DNA from: Bdellovibrionales bacterium
GTDB lineage: Bacteria > Bdellovibrionota > FAC87 > UBA2466
Direction of reading: 5' to 3'
Length of the DNA stretch: 41,728 nucleotides
NCBI GenBank assembly: GCA_009692515.1
Contig: SHZA01000017.1
Coordinates: 1-41,728 of the forward strand
Shown: piece by piece, positions 32,707 through 39,837 of the stretch
How the letters are laid out: the number at the start of each line of letters is the position of its first letter
Position numbering within the stretch: the stretch's first letter is position 1
Notes under the pieces: model-generated
The model's input: the letters and a program-made list of their open reading frames with translations, nothing else
Database searches by the model: none
What the model was told of the DNA's origin: nothing
Program-made: the position numbers and the translations under genes

Positions 32707-33654
32707 GTGTTTAAAAAAGGTTGGAAATTTTTATTCGTTCTTTTCGCTTTCGGTTGTTTCTTTCCGTCGGTATCTTCGGGTATGGCCCTGATTACAGGGC
32801 TTGTATTAACCCTTTCGTTCGGTAATCCCTGGCTTAATCAAACTAAAAAATATACGCCCAAATTCTTGGCCTATTCTGTAGTAGGGCTTGGGGCGGGAAT
32901 GAATTTAAATGTGGTAGCTAAAGTAGGGAGTGCGGGAGTGGGATACACCGTAATAGGAATCTCTGTCACACTTATTTTAGGGTGGTTATTAGGAAAAATT
33001 TTAAAGGCAAATCCCGATAGTTCCACTTTAATAGCGGTCGGTACCGCGATTTGCGGAGGGAGTGCGATTGCGGCGGTGGCTCCTGTTATTCAGGCTAAGT
33101 CTCAAGATGTGTCGGTGGCATTGGTGATTGTATTTTTACTTAATGCGACGGCATTAATTATTTTTCCTTGGCTCGGTCATCAAGCCCATCTCACCGAAAC
33201 GCAATTTGGTTTTTTAAGTGCCCTTGCGATTCATGATACTAGTTCTGTCGTCGGAAGTGCCGTACAATTTGGGCCAAAGGCATTAGAAATCGCCACGACA
33301 ATAAAACTCACTCGCGCTCTTTGGATTATTCCAGTGGCGCTTTTATTTTCCTATCTAACAAAGATAAAAACTAAGGGACAAAAGAGCTCCAAAATAAAAA
33401 AGCCCTGGTTTATTTTAGGCTTTCTTATCATGGCAGCTATCGTCACCTTTTTTCCTGAATTGCACCCGCTAGGACTCACAGTAACTAGCTTTTCTAAAAG
33501 ACTTCTCGTGGTTACCCTATTCTTAATCGGTAGCAATGTGCCTCGTTCGGCTATCAAAGAGGTGGGCATTAAGCCCTTAGTATTGGGTGTTACCTTATGG
33601 TTTATCGTTTCTGCTTCTACTTTGAGTGCTATTAAAATGGGTTGGATTCATTAA
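32707..33654 (+). CDS. YeiH-family (UPF0324) putative anion/sulfate exporter
   Basis: A membrane protein of about 315 residues with eight to ten hydrophobic helices. Family landmarks are the early GLVLTLSFGNPW, YSVVGLGAGMNLN, LGWLLGKILKANPDSSTLIAVGTAICGGSAIAAVAPVI (the strongest signature), LSALAIHDTSSVVGSA and TIKLTRALWIIP. The family is annotated as putative sulfate exporter; substrate here is not proven. I chose GTG 32707 with AGGG 7 bases upstream; the in-frame TTG at 32674 sits within the inverted repeats and lacks such a site. The next gene starts one base after the stop, so the two transporters are co-transcribed. Confidence 0.88.
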   Translation: MFKKGWKFLFVLFAFGCFFPSVSSGMALITGLVLTLSFGNPWLNQTKKYTPKFLAYSVVGLGAGMNLNVVAKVGSAGVGYTVIGISVTLILGWLLGKILKANPDSSTLIAVGTAICGGSAIAAVAPVIQAKSQDVSVALVIVFLLNATALIIFPWLGHQAHLTETQFGFLSALAIHDTSSVVGSAVQFGPKALEIATTIKLTRALWIIPVALLFSYLTKIKTKGQKSSKIKKPWFILGFLIMAAIVTFFPELHPLGLTVTSFSKRLLVVTLFLIGSNVPRSAIKEVGIKPLVLGVTLWFIVSASTLSAIKMGWIH

Positions 33655-33655
33655 G

Positions 33656-34837
33656 GTGCCCTCCATTTATTTGTATTTAGTCTCTAGAGTTTTAACTACG
33701 ATTGCGTATCAAATTGAGTCGATTGCCATCGGATGGCAGGTGTATGCGATTCGAAGAGATCCCTTAGATCTAGGCTGGGTGGGTTTAGCTCAGTTCATTC
33801 CCATGTTAGTTTTTTCCCTCTGGGGTGGGCAACTTGCCGATCGATTTGATCGAAAAAAGATTCTTATCTACTGCTACCTGGTTTGGGTTTTAAGCGTGGT
33901 GATAATGGCTATTGCGACCGCCATGGGGCAGGGGACCCTGTCTCTTTTTTTAGTATTATTATTTGTGCAGGGAACCATCCGCGCCTTTAGTAATCCTGCG
34001 GCTCACGCCTTTGTCACTCAGGTGGTTCCTGAAAAGCAATTGAAACGGGCCATCGCATTGAATGCTAGTATTTGGCAAGCTTCGACGATTGCAGGCCCTA
34101 TGGTGGGAGGAATTCTTTACGGTATTTTAGAAAAACCGGAGTGGGTGTATGCCGTAGCGGCGGGGGTCTCTTTTTTTGGAATTTGTTTTCTTAGTCAGGT
34201 GAGCGCCACTTCGAATGAAAAAACAAAGGAAAAATTAAATTTCAAAAATCTTTTCTCAGGGGTGGAATATGTGTGGTCGAAGCCTGTGTTATTAGGTTGT
34301 ATCTCTTTAGATCTTTTTGCAGTTCTTTTTGGCGGGGCTACCGCTTTATTGCCCGCCTATGCTTCGGACATTCTTCATGTAGGTCCTAAAGGATTGGGAA
34401 TCCTAAGGGCGGCTCCGGCTATGGGGGCTATTTTTACAAGTCTCTGGCTTAGTAGGAGGCCTATGAAACAAAGGGCGGGGCTCTGGCTATTTATTCATGT
34501 CGTTATTTTTGGTTTGTCGACTGTAGTATTTGGGCTGTCTCACATCATGTGGCTTTCCTTAGTAATGCTATTTATTTCAGGCGCTAGCGACATGGTGAGT
34601 GTGGTCATTCGAATGACTCTAGTGCAGGTGGCTAGTCCGCCTGCGATGAGGGGCCGAGTGAGTGCGGTAAATTCTATTTTTATTAGTGCCTCAAATGAAT
34701 TAGGAGAATTTGAAAGCGGCATGACGGCAGGGTGGTTTGGCCTGGTGCCAGCAGTGGTCATAGGGGGCCTTGGCTCTGTGGTTGTAGCAGCGATTTGGGC
34801 GTGGCGTTTTCCAGAACTTAGGAAGATGGCAGAATAG
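33656..34837 (+). CDS. MFS transporter (EntS-like, DHA3 type)
   Basis: About 393 residues with roughly 12 transmembrane segments. Seen are the first-half motif GGQLADRFDRKKI (MFS motif A between helices 2 and 3), ANPAAHAF-type text in FSNPAAHAFVTQVVP, and in the second half SNELGEFESGMTAGWFG. The arrangement matches the EntS/DHA3 group of exporters for siderophores or drugs; the substrate is unknown. GTG 33656 is directly after the yeiH stop, with GGA about 10 bases upstream; a GTG at 33626 overlapping yeiH is the alternative. A good hairpin terminator follows at 34862-34896. Confidence 0.87.
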   Translation: MPSIYLYLVSRVLTTIAYQIESIAIGWQVYAIRRDPLDLGWVGLAQFIPMLVFSLWGGQLADRFDRKKILIYCYLVWVLSVVIMAIATAMGQGTLSLFLVLLFVQGTIRAFSNPAAHAFVTQVVPEKQLKRAIALNASIWQASTIAGPMVGGILYGILEKPEWVYAVAAGVSFFGICFLSQVSATSNEKTKEKLNFKNLFSGVEYVWSKPVLLGCISLDLFAVLFGGATALLPAYASDILHVGPKGLGILRAAPAMGAIFTSLWLSRRPMKQRAGLWLFIHVVIFGLSTVVFGLSHIMWLSLVMLFISGASDMVSVVIRMTLVQVASPPAMRGRVSAVNSIFISASNELGEFESGMTAGWFGLVPAVVIGGLGSVVVAAIWAWRFPELRKMAE

Positions 34838-34861
34838 TTTATTCTCAAAAGAAATGACTTT

Positions 34862-34896
34862 CCTAGACAACGTGGTCTAGGTGTGTTTTTCTTTTC
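34862..34896 (+). terminator. Rho-independent terminator after the MFS gene
   Basis: CCTAGAC (34862-34868), a 6-base loop and GTCTAGG (34875-34881) form a perfect 7-bp stem, followed by TGTGTTTTTCTTTTCC. The tail ends only six bases before the ATG of the next gene (34903), so that gene needs read-through or a promoter not obvious here. Confidence 0.75.
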
Positions 34897-34902
34897 CAAT
34901 CG

Positions 34903-35460
34903 ATGAAGTTATTTCATAAAACCAAAGGTCATAGCGCCATCCCTTTTATTTCACTATTCTTTTTCTATGCCTCCTTTTTTTCGAGGCCTCTTTCGGCACA
35001 GATAGTGGTGGCCTGGATGGAGTTAAGAAATTACCAGGGCAAGGTGATTCAATTAGAACCCAATTTTTATTTCGCTCATATCGCCATCAAGTGGAAAGAA
35101 CGGTGGTTGCACGCTCATCCCATTCGGGGGGTAGAATGGGTGTCTCTTCAGCAATTAGAAAGTTTCGGAAAAATAAAGGAGATCTTAGTTTCCGATAAAG
35201 ATTCAGAATTTTTGTCTAAAGAGGTGCCAATATTTTTAGGGAGAGCCTTTGATTCCGAATTTTCCTGGAGTGATGAAAAAATTTACTGTGCGGAGCTGAT
35301 TGCTAAACTTTTAAATATTAAACCCACCCCGATGCACTTTGATCTCAAATATTGGAATCCCTGGTATCAAAAGTACGAGGGCTACCCTGGTTCCTCTCCT
35401 GCTAAGCTTTATTATGAGCTTCAGCAGCAGGGTTATCGACGATTTGTGCAGAGGGATTAG
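34903..35460 (+). CDS. Exported YiiX/YebB-like permuted papain-fold cysteine hydrolase
   Basis: The 185-residue protein has a signal peptide (PFISLFFFYASFFSRPLSA). The motif order is that of circularly permuted NlpC/P60 proteins such as YiiX: a His first, in NFYFAHIAIKWKERWLHAHP, and the Cys later, at the head of a helix in EKIYCAELIAKLL, followed by a C-terminal YYELQQQGY. Such enzymes act on lipids or peptide bonds in cell-wall related substrates; the exact substrate is unknown. No ribosome binding site precedes ATG 34903, and the preceding terminator's U-tract ends 6 bases away. The next gene follows after 12 bases. Confidence 0.68.
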   Translation: MKLFHKTKGHSAIPFISLFFFYASFFSRPLSAQIVVAWMELRNYQGKVIQLEPNFYFAHIAIKWKERWLHAHPIRGVEWVSLQQLESFGKIKEILVSDKDSEFLSKEVPIFLGRAFDSEFSWSDEKIYCAELIAKLLNIKPTPMHFDLKYWNPWYQKYEGYPGSSPAKLYYELQQQGYRRFVQRD

Positions 35461-35472
35461 AATCACAGTTGT

Positions 35473-35922
35473 ATGGAACTATTTATCGATGCCGATGCCT
35501 GTCCTGTCAAAGAGGCCGCCTTTAAAGTGGCTGCACGGCATGGATTAAAGGTTTATGTAGTTTCTAATCAAAAAAAGCTACTTCCCAAGTCGGATAATCT
35601 CATTCAAATCACAGTTGAGAAGATATTTGATGCTGTAGATGATTGGATTGCCCTGCAGATAAAACCCAATGATCTGGTCATAACCAATGATATTTTACTT
35701 GCCGATCGGTGTATTAAATTAGGCGCTCTTGCCATCGATCCTAGAGGTAAGATTCTCGATGAAAATAATATAGGTGAGGCGCTGGCGATGAGGGAGCTAT
35801 TATCCGAACTTCGTCAACGCGGGGATCTTCAAACCGGGCCCAAACAGATGGGAAAAAAACATCACTCCCATTTTTTAGCAAATCTGGATAAGGTCATTCA
35901 TCGATTAAAAAAAGAGGGTTAA
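35473..35922 (+). CDS. YaiI/YqxD family (UPF0178, DUF188) protein
   Basis: The 149-residue protein starts LFIDADACPVKEAAFKVAARHGL, the hallmark of this family, and contains DLVITNDILLADRC, GALAIDPRGKILDENNIGEALAMRELLSELRQRGD and the closing KKHHSHFLANLDKVIHRL. The acidic DADACP and ITxDI residues resemble PIN-like nuclease active sites, so a metal-dependent nuclease role has been suggested for the family, without proof. It follows the permuted papain-like gene by 12 bases. A 138-base gap to the GT17 gene holds only a weak AT hairpin (CTAAAACGTTTTTTAG) just after the stop. Confidence 0.9.
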   Translation: MELFIDADACPVKEAAFKVAARHGLKVYVVSNQKKLLPKSDNLIQITVEKIFDAVDDWIALQIKPNDLVITNDILLADRCIKLGALAIDPRGKILDENNIGEALAMRELLSELRQRGDLQTGPKQMGKKHHSHFLANLDKVIHRLKKEG

Positions 35923-36060
35923 GCCTAAAACGTTTTTTAGACGCACTAAGCACATCGGCCCCTTTCCCTGAAAACAGGCCATTGATTTAATATAAAAAAG
36001 TTGAGTTTGTGAGATAATACCAACCTCTATTCTTTATCCATTTCATTCTTGAGGGATCCC

Positions 36061-37656
36061 ATGGCCGTTTATGACACATTTATGTTTTTTAATGAATATG
36101 ATCTTCTTTCGGTACGACTCCAGGAACATGATCCCTTTGTAGATTATTTTATTTTAGTTCAAGCCGATCGTACCCATGCTGGAATGAAAAGAGAGGCTCT
36201 GTTTTCCATCACAGATCCACGTTTTGCTAGGTACGCCCATAAAATAAGGGTCGTTAATGTAACTCTAGAGGAGAATCCCCATTCCGCATGGGATAATGAA
36301 GCTGCCCAACGACAGGCTATCTTTTCTGCTGTGAACTATTTACCTGAGGATATTGTTTACTTAAGTGACGTTGATGAAATTGTGAGTCGGCATCATTGGA
36401 AATACCTTTTAAAAAGAATGGAAAAGGAGCAGATCATTAGTGTCTGGCTTCAGCTGTTTTACTATTATATTAATTTAGAGGTTTTAGGTGTGCCATGGAG
36501 CCATGCCAAGATAATGAAGGCAAAAGTATTTTTGGGCAATAGTATTTCGGGAAACGCTCTTCGATGTTCTCCTTATACAGTAATGACCCCATTTCCTTGC
36601 GGCTGGCATTTTTCCTATTTAATGACCGCAGAGAAGATTATTCAAAAAATAACCGCTTACGCGCATCAGGAAAATAATACTTTAGAATTTAAAGATCCTG
36701 AAAACATTCGTAGGGCTTTAAGTGAACAAAAAGATATTTTTGGTAGAGATATAGCATTCAATACGGTCCCCGTCGACAAGAGCTGGCCCGATGAAATGAT
36801 GACCGATAGAAATTGGAAAAAATTTATTTGCCCGATGACTAAAAGGGCAGCGGCCTTTTCGAAAATAGCTACCTGGTTTATTAAAAATCCCCTCATTCAA
36901 ATAACCCGTAATCAACTGGTTCGTTTGGTAAAGCCTCTGGTGTCTAAGTGGCGAAAATCTTCAGACCTACCAGACCTCTATAATTCCTTTAGTCCGGCTA
37001 TGTTTGAACAGTTAATTTTAGCTCGCCCTAAACAGGAAAATTCTGCTGAATGGAGACGCCTTATCGAATTTTTTTCCATTTCCGTATCGCAGTTTGAGGG
37101 TTGGTTTTCTGCTAGGCAATGTGCCGAGCTGTTTCTTAAGATTATTTCAACCTGTGGAAAAAATTCTAGAATTGTAGAGGTGGGTTCTTTAAAGGGGCGT
37201 TCCAGTATTTTTGCCTCCAGAGCTGCGGCAGTCATCGATTCGACGTTATACTGTGTAGATAGTTGGGAGGGATCCATTCTAGAAGGTCCATTGCACCCAA
37301 CGGTGACTCAATGCAAACAGGCCTTTCTTGAATTTCAAAAAAATATCACGCGCTATGGGTGTGACAATGTGGTGGTCTGTAAAGGAATGAGCGCGCAGGT
37401 GGCGGCTCAATGGTCACACGGCCCTATCGATCTTCTTTTTATCGATGCGGGTCATGATTACCAATCGGTGTTAAGCGATCTCAAAGCTTGGGTTCCTTTA
37501 GTGAAATCGGGAGGGATTATCTGTGGCGATGATTGGAACTTAGATGAGGTGCCACACCTTCAAGGTAGTGTCCGAAAGGCCTTTCAAGATTTTTTTGAAT
37601 CTACCGTTCCTAACATGGGAATTGTCGAAAGATTTTGGATTCACAAGACTGCATGA
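36061..37656 (+). CDS. Fusion: GT17 glycosyltransferase and class I SAM methyltransferase
   Basis: One 531-residue protein joins two enzymes. The N-terminal 260 residues match glycosyltransferase family 17 (related to beta-1,4-N-acetylglucosaminyltransferase III): VYDTFMFFNEYDLLSVRLQEHDPFVDYFILVQADRTHAGMKRE, VYLSDVDEI (the DxD metal motif), and FPCGWHFSYLM. After a basic linker (about 265-320) comes a Methyltransf_24-type Rossmann domain: RIVEVGSLKGRSSIFASRAA (SAM loop), TLYCVDSWEG, IDLLFIDAGHDYQSVLSDLKAWVPLVKSGGIICGDDW. Together they suggest sugar addition and methylation on a surface glycan. GAGG with 6-base spacing supports ATG 36061. It lies beside a decayed GT2 gene and tRNA-Leu, consistent with a variable surface-glycan locus. 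Confidence 0.85.
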   Translation: MAVYDTFMFFNEYDLLSVRLQEHDPFVDYFILVQADRTHAGMKREALFSITDPRFARYAHKIRVVNVTLEENPHSAWDNEAAQRQAIFSAVNYLPEDIVYLSDVDEIVSRHHWKYLLKRMEKEQIISVWLQLFYYYINLEVLGVPWSHAKIMKAKVFLGNSISGNALRCSPYTVMTPFPCGWHFSYLMTAEKIIQKITAYAHQENNTLEFKDPENIRRALSEQKDIFGRDIAFNTVPVDKSWPDEMMTDRNWKKFICPMTKRAAAFSKIATWFIKNPLIQITRNQLVRLVKPLVSKWRKSSDLPDLYNSFSPAMFEQLILARPKQENSAEWRRLIEFFSISVSQFEGWFSARQCAELFLKIISTCGKNSRIVEVGSLKGRSSIFASRAAAVIDSTLYCVDSWEGSILEGPLHPTVTQCKQAFLEFQKNITRYGCDNVVVCKGMSAQVAAQWSHGPIDLLFIDAGHDYQSVLSDLKAWVPLVKSGGIICGDDWNLDEVPHLQGSVRKAFQDFFESTVPNMGIVERFWIHKTA

Positions 37657-37742
37657 GATAATGGCTCCCCCTGTAAAATACTATTTGAATGATGTCGGGA
37701 AGTACTACCGGCTAGGATTTTAATCCGATAGGTATCTGACCT

Positions 37743-38020
37743 TCATCCATCAGCGTCAACAAATCCGCAAATAACACCCGTGCTCTTTAATACACACCTC
37801 TTTTTTCAAAATCCAATCCTTTTTTTTTAGCATTAAAATATATTTTGAATCTATCGTCAGTCTTATATTTTTCATAAATAGAAATGCTATGATCGGTTGA
37901 AGCATCATCTACAATAACTATTTCCCAGTTTGAATAGGTCTGCTGAAAAATAGGTTAAAGACACTCTTCAAGGAAACTAGCATTATTATAATTTGCAAAG
38001 AGAATTGAAAAGAAGGGGGG
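37743..38020 (-). pseudogene. Decayed family 2 glycosyltransferase, N-terminal remnant
   Basis: Minus-strand translation gives FSILFANYNNASFLEECL, an in-frame TAA, then PIFQQTYSNWEIVIVDDASTDHSISIYEKYKTDDRFKIYFN, ending at a second stop near 37787. In another frame the adjacent bases (37743-37781) read TGVICGFVDADG, the expected DxD-type catalytic segment. The order NYNN..., QTYxNWEIVIVDDxSTD, ...FVDAD is the textbook GT-A start of family 2 glycosyltransferases. At least one nonsense and one frameshift change are needed, and the rest of the gene is missing, so it is not functional. It points to gene loss in a glycan locus next to tRNA-Leu. Confidence 0.8.
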
Positions 38021-38062
38021 CTGTAGGATCTATATTTCCCCTATTACATAGTTGATAAATGC

Positions 38063-38149
38063 TGGTGCCTAGAGGGAGAATCGAACTCCCACATCCTTGC
38101 GAATATTGGATTTTGAGTCCAACGCGTCTACCAATTCCGCCATCCAGGC
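38063..38149 (-). tRNA. tRNA-Leu (anticodon CAA)
   Basis: The minus strand folds into an 87-base class II tRNA including an encoded CCA. The acceptor arm is GCCTGGA/TCTAGGC with one G-T pair; the anticodon stem TTGGA/TCCAA encloses the loop CTCAAAA, giving anticodon CAA, which reads the leucine codon UUG. A long variable arm follows (ATTCGCAAGGAT), typical of leucine, and the T arm has GTTCGATTC. The 3' end points toward the decayed glycosyltransferase, the orientation in which tRNA genes serve as integration sites, but I found no matching direct repeat on that side. Confidence 0.97.
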
Positions 38150-38311
38150 ATAAAAAACTGAGCTTTTAGTAGTGGGTAAAGATGTATCAATTCATTGGCG
38201 AACTTTCAATATCTTAACTCAAATGTTTTAATTGTGAGAAGTGTCTAATCATTGCGTATTGCAAAGAGTATCTGAGAATTGCTACACTGAGTCTAAGGAG
38301 AAGGCAGTACG

Positions 38312-38388
38312 TTAGTGGAAGACAAATTCTGCTAAAGCTAATTAGGGCCACCAAAAACTGATGAGTCGATCAGGTGCCCCTCCACTAA
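38312..38388 (+). ncRNA. Possible structured RNA (three-way junction) upstream of a decayed ORF
   Basis: TTAGTGGA (38312-38319) and TCCACTAA (38381-38388) form a closing 8-bp stem. Inside, GCTAAAGC with flanking AATT arms can form a small hairpin, and GGGCCAC (38345-38351) pairs with GTGCCCC (38374-38380) with one mismatch, continued after an A-rich bulge by CTGAT/ATCAG (38358-38362, 38369-38373). The layout resembles a compact leader RNA or riboswitch. No known class fits, and the sequence is from a region without intact genes, so chance pairing is possible. Confidence 0.35.
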
Positions 38389-38437
38389 ACCCCTCAAAGA
38401 CTGTAGTAGCAAAAGAAGAAAGTGAGGAGATGATAAA

Positions 38438-38759
38438 TTGCCTACTTTAAATAACTCGAAAGATGTTTTCGGGTGTCGTGAGGAGATAGGAATGGAGAGG
38501 TATGAGGCAGTCCCATTTTTTAATAGTAAGGGGCTGCAACGTTTTTCTGTTTGAGTTCGACCCAGCTAAGCTAAGGCTGACAATGGGATGGGCAGTCGGG
38601 AATTTATTCCAAGGACGCTAACTCTACAGCCAGTATAGGCATACAAAAATAGTCTGGCATCGAGGGAAATATGAAAAACAGTTAGAGACATTCTCGCAAC
38701 CAAACTCAGTAGGTGTGAAGGCCATTGAAGTGACATTCGATCGCTTTGACCCAGAGTAA
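38438..38759 (+). pseudogene. Degenerate ORF of unknown family
   Basis: A TTG at 38438 preceded by GAGGAG with 7-base spacing opens a frame reading LPTLNNSKDVFGCREEIGMERYEAVPFFNSKGLQRF. It breaks at a run of five T near 38545 and continues in another frame as LFEFDPAKLRLTMGWAVGNLFQGR, a stop, then LYSQYRHTKIVWHRGKYEKQLE... VKAIEVTFDRFDPE to 38759. The balanced composition and the good ribosome binding site suggest a former gene of about 105 residues with one frameshift and one nonsense change. I recognise no family, and chance ORF fragments cannot be excluded. Confidence 0.35.
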
Positions 38760-38852
38760 AAAACTTAGCGAGAGGTCATTTAAAGGGTGGTGCTAAAATC
38801 TTCCAAGGTGTTTTGTAATAAAACGCTTCCTCCCGTTGAATGAAATCCAAGA

Positions 38853-38892
38853 TTCAGGCGCGAGTAGCCTTTAGGGGCCATTCGCGCCTGAA
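38853..38892 (-). terminator. Long hairpin after the 38899-39717 gene
   Basis: TTCAGGCGCGA (38853-38863) and TCGCGCCTGAA (38882-38892) form a perfect 11-bp GC-rich stem; the 18-base loop contains GCC/GGC complementarity. It begins seven bases past the stop of the minus-strand gene. The minus-strand flank (TCTTGGATTTC) is not U-rich, while the plus-strand flank (ATTATTTTAAAA) is, so it may work better for plus-strand transcripts or be bidirectional. Confidence 0.55.
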
Positions 38893-38898
38893 ATTATT

Positions 38899-39717
38899 TT
38901 AAAACAGAATAGAAATATGAAGCTGCAGTTTTCTTTCAACTGAGGTGCCCTTTAAAGGGGCTTGAGTTGATAATGTCGATGAGACGGTCGCTGAAAAATC
39001 ATGAGAAAGTGCGGCCGTATAATAGGGCAATTTCAGAGGTAAATAAAGGGTAGCCTTTAACGAGGGTGATAACCATTCTTTATTCAAAGAAAAGGCTAGA
39101 TTTTCGGTGAAGTCCTCTCTACCTGTTAGCGCGGTCAAGGTACGTTTGTGGTAGATGCCCAATTCTAGATTATCCTCGCTGTATTCAAATTTGGAACTAT
39201 TAGTATTTAAATCAAAGCCGATGCGCAGCTCCGATAACTTTTTGTGCCCTGTGGAACCAGAATCAGAACCAGAATCAGAATCAGAATCAAAACTAAATAA
39301 CGATATGTTTTTTACCTGCGCTATCTGTTTTTCAAGCAAGATTAGTCCGTTGGGCCTTTTTTTAAATGTGCTTAGATAAATATTTTGTATCAAATTCTCT
39401 AATTGAGGCCTTACCAAAATTTCAATTCGAGACATTACCATTTTATTAGCCAAGGCGTCTCTAGACCTAACCTCATTTTGTAATTGAGATAGGGTATCAA
39501 ATCTTGCATTTGATAGGTCCGGTCTGGCCGCTTCTCGGGATTCAAAAAAAGAGGGGGTAAAAAAGAGAGGGTGTGTGGAATAGGATGGCAATTGCCAAAG
39601 AGAGGAGGAGAGAGAAAACCTCTTTTGATCTAGGGTGAGCGGCCGGTTAAGGGGGTCTGAAAACGAAGGAAGGCCATAGAGTAAAAAGACACTAATAAAC
39701 ACCCAAAATTTCAACAC
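38899..39717 (-). CDS. Exported, possibly outer-membrane protein with a Ser-Asp repeat
   Basis: I do not recognise this 272-residue protein. It has a signal peptide (MLKFWVFISVFLLYGLPSFS). The middle holds a helical segment (about 70-135), then the acidic repeat FDSDSDSGSDSGSTG encoded by hexanucleotide repeats. The C-terminal 110 residues alternate in a beta-like fashion (ELRIGFDLN, KFEYSEDNLELGIYHKRT, KATLYLPLKLPYYTAALSHDFSATVSS) and end in Phe (QLHISILF), a pattern compatible with outer-membrane beta-strands and a BAM-type C-terminal signal. Localisation is inference. A strong hairpin follows the stop; the start ATG 39717 has no close neighbour. Confidence 0.55.
   Translation of the reverse strand: MLKFWVFISVFLLYGLPSFSDPLNRPLTLDQKRFSLSSSLWQLPSYSTHPLFFTPSFFESREAARPDLSNARFDTLSQLQNEVRSRDALANKMVMSRIEILVRPQLENLIQNIYLSTFKKRPNGLILLEKQIAQVKNISLFSFDSDSDSGSDSGSTGHKKLSELRIGFDLNTNSSKFEYSEDNLELGIYHKRTLTALTGREDFTENLAFSLNKEWLSPSLKATLYLPLKLPYYTAALSHDFSATVSSTLSTQAPLKGTSVERKLQLHISILF
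39253..39288 (-). repeat. In-frame hexanucleotide repeat (GATTCT/GGTTCT, six units)
   Basis: Six consecutive hexamers encode Asp-Ser or Gly-Ser pairs: read on the minus strand GATTCT three times, then GGTTCT, GATTCT, GGTTCC. Slippage would add or remove two residues at a time without breaking the frame, so linker length could vary between strains. Confidence 0.85.
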
Positions 39718-39837
39718 GTCCCACCCGTTTCCTAAGGCAATCTAGAAAGAGATCTAGAGGCCAAGGCCCGAGTCTTAAGCAAAGATGTCGCCAAGTGGGT
39801 TAGTGCCTAGAGAGCGAGGGTAGGGGTGTCTAATAAA

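Larger units (their letters stand above)
38150..38898. other. 749-base stretch without an intact gene
   Basis: Between tRNA-Leu and the exported protein at 38899 there is no complete coding frame. I see the candidate structured RNA at 38312-38388, the degenerate ORF at 38438-38759 and the long hairpin at 38853-38892. The tRNA promoter should lie just above 38150, but I could not identify convincing -35/-10 boxes. The rest shows no repeats or mobile-element ends that I can recognise. Confidence 0.6.

Noticed and set aside
38358..38364. CTGATGA resembling a hammerhead ribozyme core
   Set aside because: The required GAAA and a stem II of the right form do not follow; CTGAT instead pairs with ATCAG in a simple hairpin.
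39801..39818. Near-repeat of the tRNA-Leu 3' end (GTGCCTAGAG) as a possible attachment site
   Set aside because: It lies on the 5' side of the tRNA, not the 3' side where an integrated element would sit, and only about 14 of 18 positions match.
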